Source: Ruminococcus sp. (GTDB lineage Bacteria; Bacillota; Clostridia; Oscillospirales; Ruminococcaceae). From it: a stretch of DNA of 38,810 bases. The notes under the pieces were generated by a model. The model had not been told where the DNA came from. It saw only the letters and a list, made by a program, of their open reading frames with translations, and searched no databases. Each line of letters begins with the position of its first letter. Position 1 is the first letter of the stretch. The stretch covers positions 1 to 38,810 of the forward strand of contig JAFTPG010000021.1 in NCBI GenBank assembly GCA_017463375.1, in the 5' to 3' direction. The position numbers and the translations under genes were made by a program. Positions 37,173 through 38,810 of the stretch are shown one piece after another.

Positions 37173-38609
37173 TCAGCGGGGGAGACGTCCTTCCTCTTCT
37201 TCAGCAGGAGCTTCCTGAGTTGACTCTTCTTCTTCAGCCTCAGCCATATTAGCATTTGCCTCCTGAAGAACAAGTGTGATATCTATATCCTGACCGTTAC
37301 GGGTAATTGTAAGAGTAATTTCCTCGCCAGCCTTGTACTGATTCTTGATCTCGTTCAGCTCGTCGGAGGTTGAAACAGCCTCGCCCTGAATACCGATGAT
37401 AACATCGCCGACCTGAATTCCTGCAAACTCAGCAGTACTGCCCTCCTCGACGCTTACGACATAAACGCCCATCGGGATATTGTAGTAGCTGGAAACAGTT
37501 TCGCTGACATCTCTTGTACCGATGCCGATCTGAGGTCTGCCCTTAACGTACTTGTAGTTAATGAGATCATCAATAATAACCTTAGCCTCGTCAATCGGAA
37601 TAGCGAAACCGAGACCCTCTATGCTGGCAGTAGAAGAGTAGCTGGAGGACATTTTAGCGGAGTTGATGCCAATAACCTGACCGCAGCTGTTAAGGAGCGG
37701 ACCGCCTGAGTTACCGGAGTTGATAGCGGCGTCAGTCTGAATGAGGTTCATATTTTTCTCATTTATGGAAATCTGTCTGTCAAGAGCCGATACGATACCG
37801 CTTGTAACTGAGCCGAAGAGATCGAAACCGAGAGGGTTTCCGATAGCGATAACAAGCTCGCCTACTCTGAGTTCATCGCTGTCTCCGAAGGTAGCAGGAG
37901 TGAGGTCAGTAGCGTCTACTTTAAGAACGGCAATATCTGTTTCTGTATCGTAAGCGATGATTTTGGCTTCAAGCTCGGATTCATCCGAGAAGAGTACGGA
38001 AACCTCTACTGCGGCTCCACAGTTGTATTCGCTTTCATCGTAGACAACGTGAGCGTTGGTAACGATATAGCCGTCAGCAGTCATAACGATACCTGTACCT
38101 GTACCGACCATCTGCTGAGGCTGAGACTGACCGCTGTCACCGAAACCGAACATGCCGCCCCAGCCGCCGAAGCTGTCATATGACTGAGAGGATGTATACT
38201 CAAAAGTAGCGGAAACTCCGACAACAGAGGGCATAACCGAGTCAACGATATCAGGGATGGACATAGCGTCCTCTCTTGCAGCAAGCTCGATCAGGCTTGG
38301 GATATCCTCGTCCTCATCATCCTGTCTGGAAGCGAGCTCTTTTCTGGCATCATCGGAATCAGTAGCTTCGACAGAGTTCTCATCGAAATCCGAGACCTTG
38401 GGATTATTTTCATTGAAATATTTATATCCCTGAACAGAAATACCTCCGACGATTGCAAGTGAAAGCACAAAAGCAATAGCTTTAAGTCCTCTGTGTTTTT
38501 TAGGCTTCTTTTTTGAAGAAGGAGGAGTATTTTCAGAAACATAGCTGCAAGAGCTGAGGTTCTCCTGGTTGTTTTCATTTGGATTCATGTTGTTGAAGTT
38601 ATCAGACAT
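37173..38609 (-). CDS. HtrA/DegP-type membrane-anchored serine protease with PDZ domain
   Basis: This 478-residue protein has a cytoplasmic Asn-rich and Lys-rich N-terminus, one membrane helix (about 42-60), an acidic linker (to about 115) and a trypsin-like domain. H187 is in VTNAHVV, D225 in TETDIAVL and S301 in AINSGNSGGPLLN. A PDZ domain (about 370-455, GVYVVSVEEGSTAEFAGIQV) and a Glu-rich tail end it. It would work outside the membrane in quality control of misfolded surface or secreted proteins. ATG 38609 is chosen over ATG 38618 because AAAGGA is eight bases ahead of it. No CssRS-type site is visible. Confidence 0.95.
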   Translation of the reverse strand: MSDNFNNMNPNENNQENLSSCSYVSENTPPSSKKKPKKHRGLKAIAFVLSLAIVGGISVQGYKYFNENNPKVSDFDENSVEATDSDDARKELASRQDDEDEDIPSLIELAAREDAMSIPDIVDSVMPSVVGVSATFEYTSSQSYDSFGGWGGMFGFGDSGQSQPQQMVGTGTGIVMTADGYIVTNAHVVYDESEYNCGAAVEVSVLFSDESELEAKIIAYDTETDIAVLKVDATDLTPATFGDSDELRVGELVIAIGNPLGFDLFGSVTSGIVSALDRQISINEKNMNLIQTDAAINSGNSGGPLLNSCGQVIGINSAKMSSSYSSTASIEGLGFAIPIDEAKVIIDDLINYKYVKGRPQIGIGTRDVSETVSSYYNIPMGVYVVSVEEGSTAEFAGIQVGDVIIGIQGEAVSTSDELNEIKNQYKAGEEITLTITRNGQDIDITLVLQEANANMAEAEEEESTQEAPAEEEEGRLPR

Positions 38610-38618
38610 AAAAAACAT

Positions 38619-38758
38619 CCTTTCTATATAGCGGGAGCTGCTCTGTTGAACAAGCTCTTTAATTTCTATAATTATATTATAATCTTTAATGTGATAATAT
38701 TATGATAGCGCATAGAAAAAAAAGGTTTTTTGTGTGAAAGATGAATTCCATAAAAGTG
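38619..38758. other. AT-rich upstream region of htrA
   Basis: This stretch is very AT-rich with several TATAAT-like words on the minus strand (for example near 38671-38686). None has a convincing -35 at 16-18 bases, so the htrA promoter cannot be fixed. It may depend on an activator or an alternative sigma factor. Confidence 0.35.
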
Positions 38759-38785
38759 AAAGCTCCCGGAAAAACCGGGAGCTTT
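38759..38785 (-). terminator. Terminator for the gene entering from the right edge
   Basis: AAAGCTCCCGG at 38759-38769 pairs perfectly with CCGGGAGCTTT at 38775-38785 around a five-base loop. On the minus strand it follows a possible stop codon and is succeeded by CACTTTTAT, so it probably ends the next gene on the right. Confidence 0.7.
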
Positions 38786-38788
38786 GAA

Positions 38789-38810
38789 TTACTTATTGTT
38801 TTTAGCGAGG
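38789..38810 (-). CDS. Possible C-terminal end of a gene beyond the right edge
   Basis: On the minus strand the last bases read CTC GCT AAA AAC AAT AAG TAA, that is LAKNNK and a stop, four bases before a strong terminator. This is consistent with the 3' end of a gene that lies outside the window. Too little is visible to name it. Confidence 0.35.

Noticed and set aside
37106..37222. Short plus-strand GTG ORF (about 38 codons) with AAGGAG ahead
   Set aside because: More than half runs antisense into the end of the HtrA gene and the protein has no recognisable feature; no promoter is seen.
1..38810. CRISPR array, tRNA or rRNA genes
   Set aside because: No regularly spaced repeat array, no tRNA cloverleaf apart from the tRNA-like end of tmRNA, and no rRNA sequence was seen by reading.

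Overview
The window looks like a chromosome segment of a low-to-mid-GC Clostridia, most likely a Ruminococcus-like Oscillospiraceae. This rests on the gene content, on smpB next to ssrA, on a PyrR-attenuated pyrimidine cluster, on strong AGGAGG ribosome binding sites, and on a recurrent promoter form with TGGTATAAT at the -10. The species is an inference and was not tested by any search.

Positions 1-14,290 are an accessory block, all on the plus strand. About 14 small, tightly packed genes encode modifying or house-cleaning type proteins: methyltransferases, a TfoX-like protein, a P-loop kinase-like protein, three NUDIX proteins, GNAT acetyltransferases, two DUF3795-like Cys-rich proteins, a GyrI-like protein, a YdcF-like protein and a cytidine deaminase. 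Gene remnants lie between them. Two neighbouring genes carry a near-identical NUDIX module fused to different partners, a pyrophosphatase-like domain in one and a GNAT domain in the other. The block continues with a LytTR response regulator, an unrecognised Cys-rich protein with a ParB-like DGHHK motif, a short GHKL sensor kinase, repeats that look like a LytTR operator, and two ABC exporter half-transporters that probably form a heterodimer.

Positions 14,300-18,980 look like the end of a mobile element. They hold an HTH/zinc-ribbon protein, a SHOCT-like small protein and a large serine recombinase. These are followed by an AT-rich operon under a textbook MerR-type promoter (19-bp spacer containing a palindrome). 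It encodes a MerR regulator with a long effector domain and four small proteins of unknown function. The block stops just short of the 3' end of the minus-strand tmRNA gene.

Positions 18,983-38,810 are mostly core chromosome: ssrA and smpB (minus), trmB, a GH59 galactocerebrosidase-like hydrolase with no signal peptide but a C-terminal hydrophobic tail, then the pyrimidine genes. Unit one is pyrR-pyrC-pyrF-carA-carB behind a readable PyrR attenuator. Unit two is pyrK-pyrD-ruvX behind its own promoter. No pyrB or pyrE is present in the window. CarA keeps its glutaminase cysteine but lacks the C-terminal HPE segment that normally supplies the catalytic His and Glu. After these come a small hydrophobic protein, a hairpin-rich intergenic stretch, trmL, a degV-family gene, a DEAD-box helicase operon that ends in a tiny membrane protein, and an HtrA-type protease.

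Most notable observations: the CarA active-site gap; the duplicated NUDIX module with exchanged C-terminal domains; the LytTR / ParB-like / kinase / dual ABC system with its repeats; the MerR operon of unknown small proteins; and the tail-anchored GH59.
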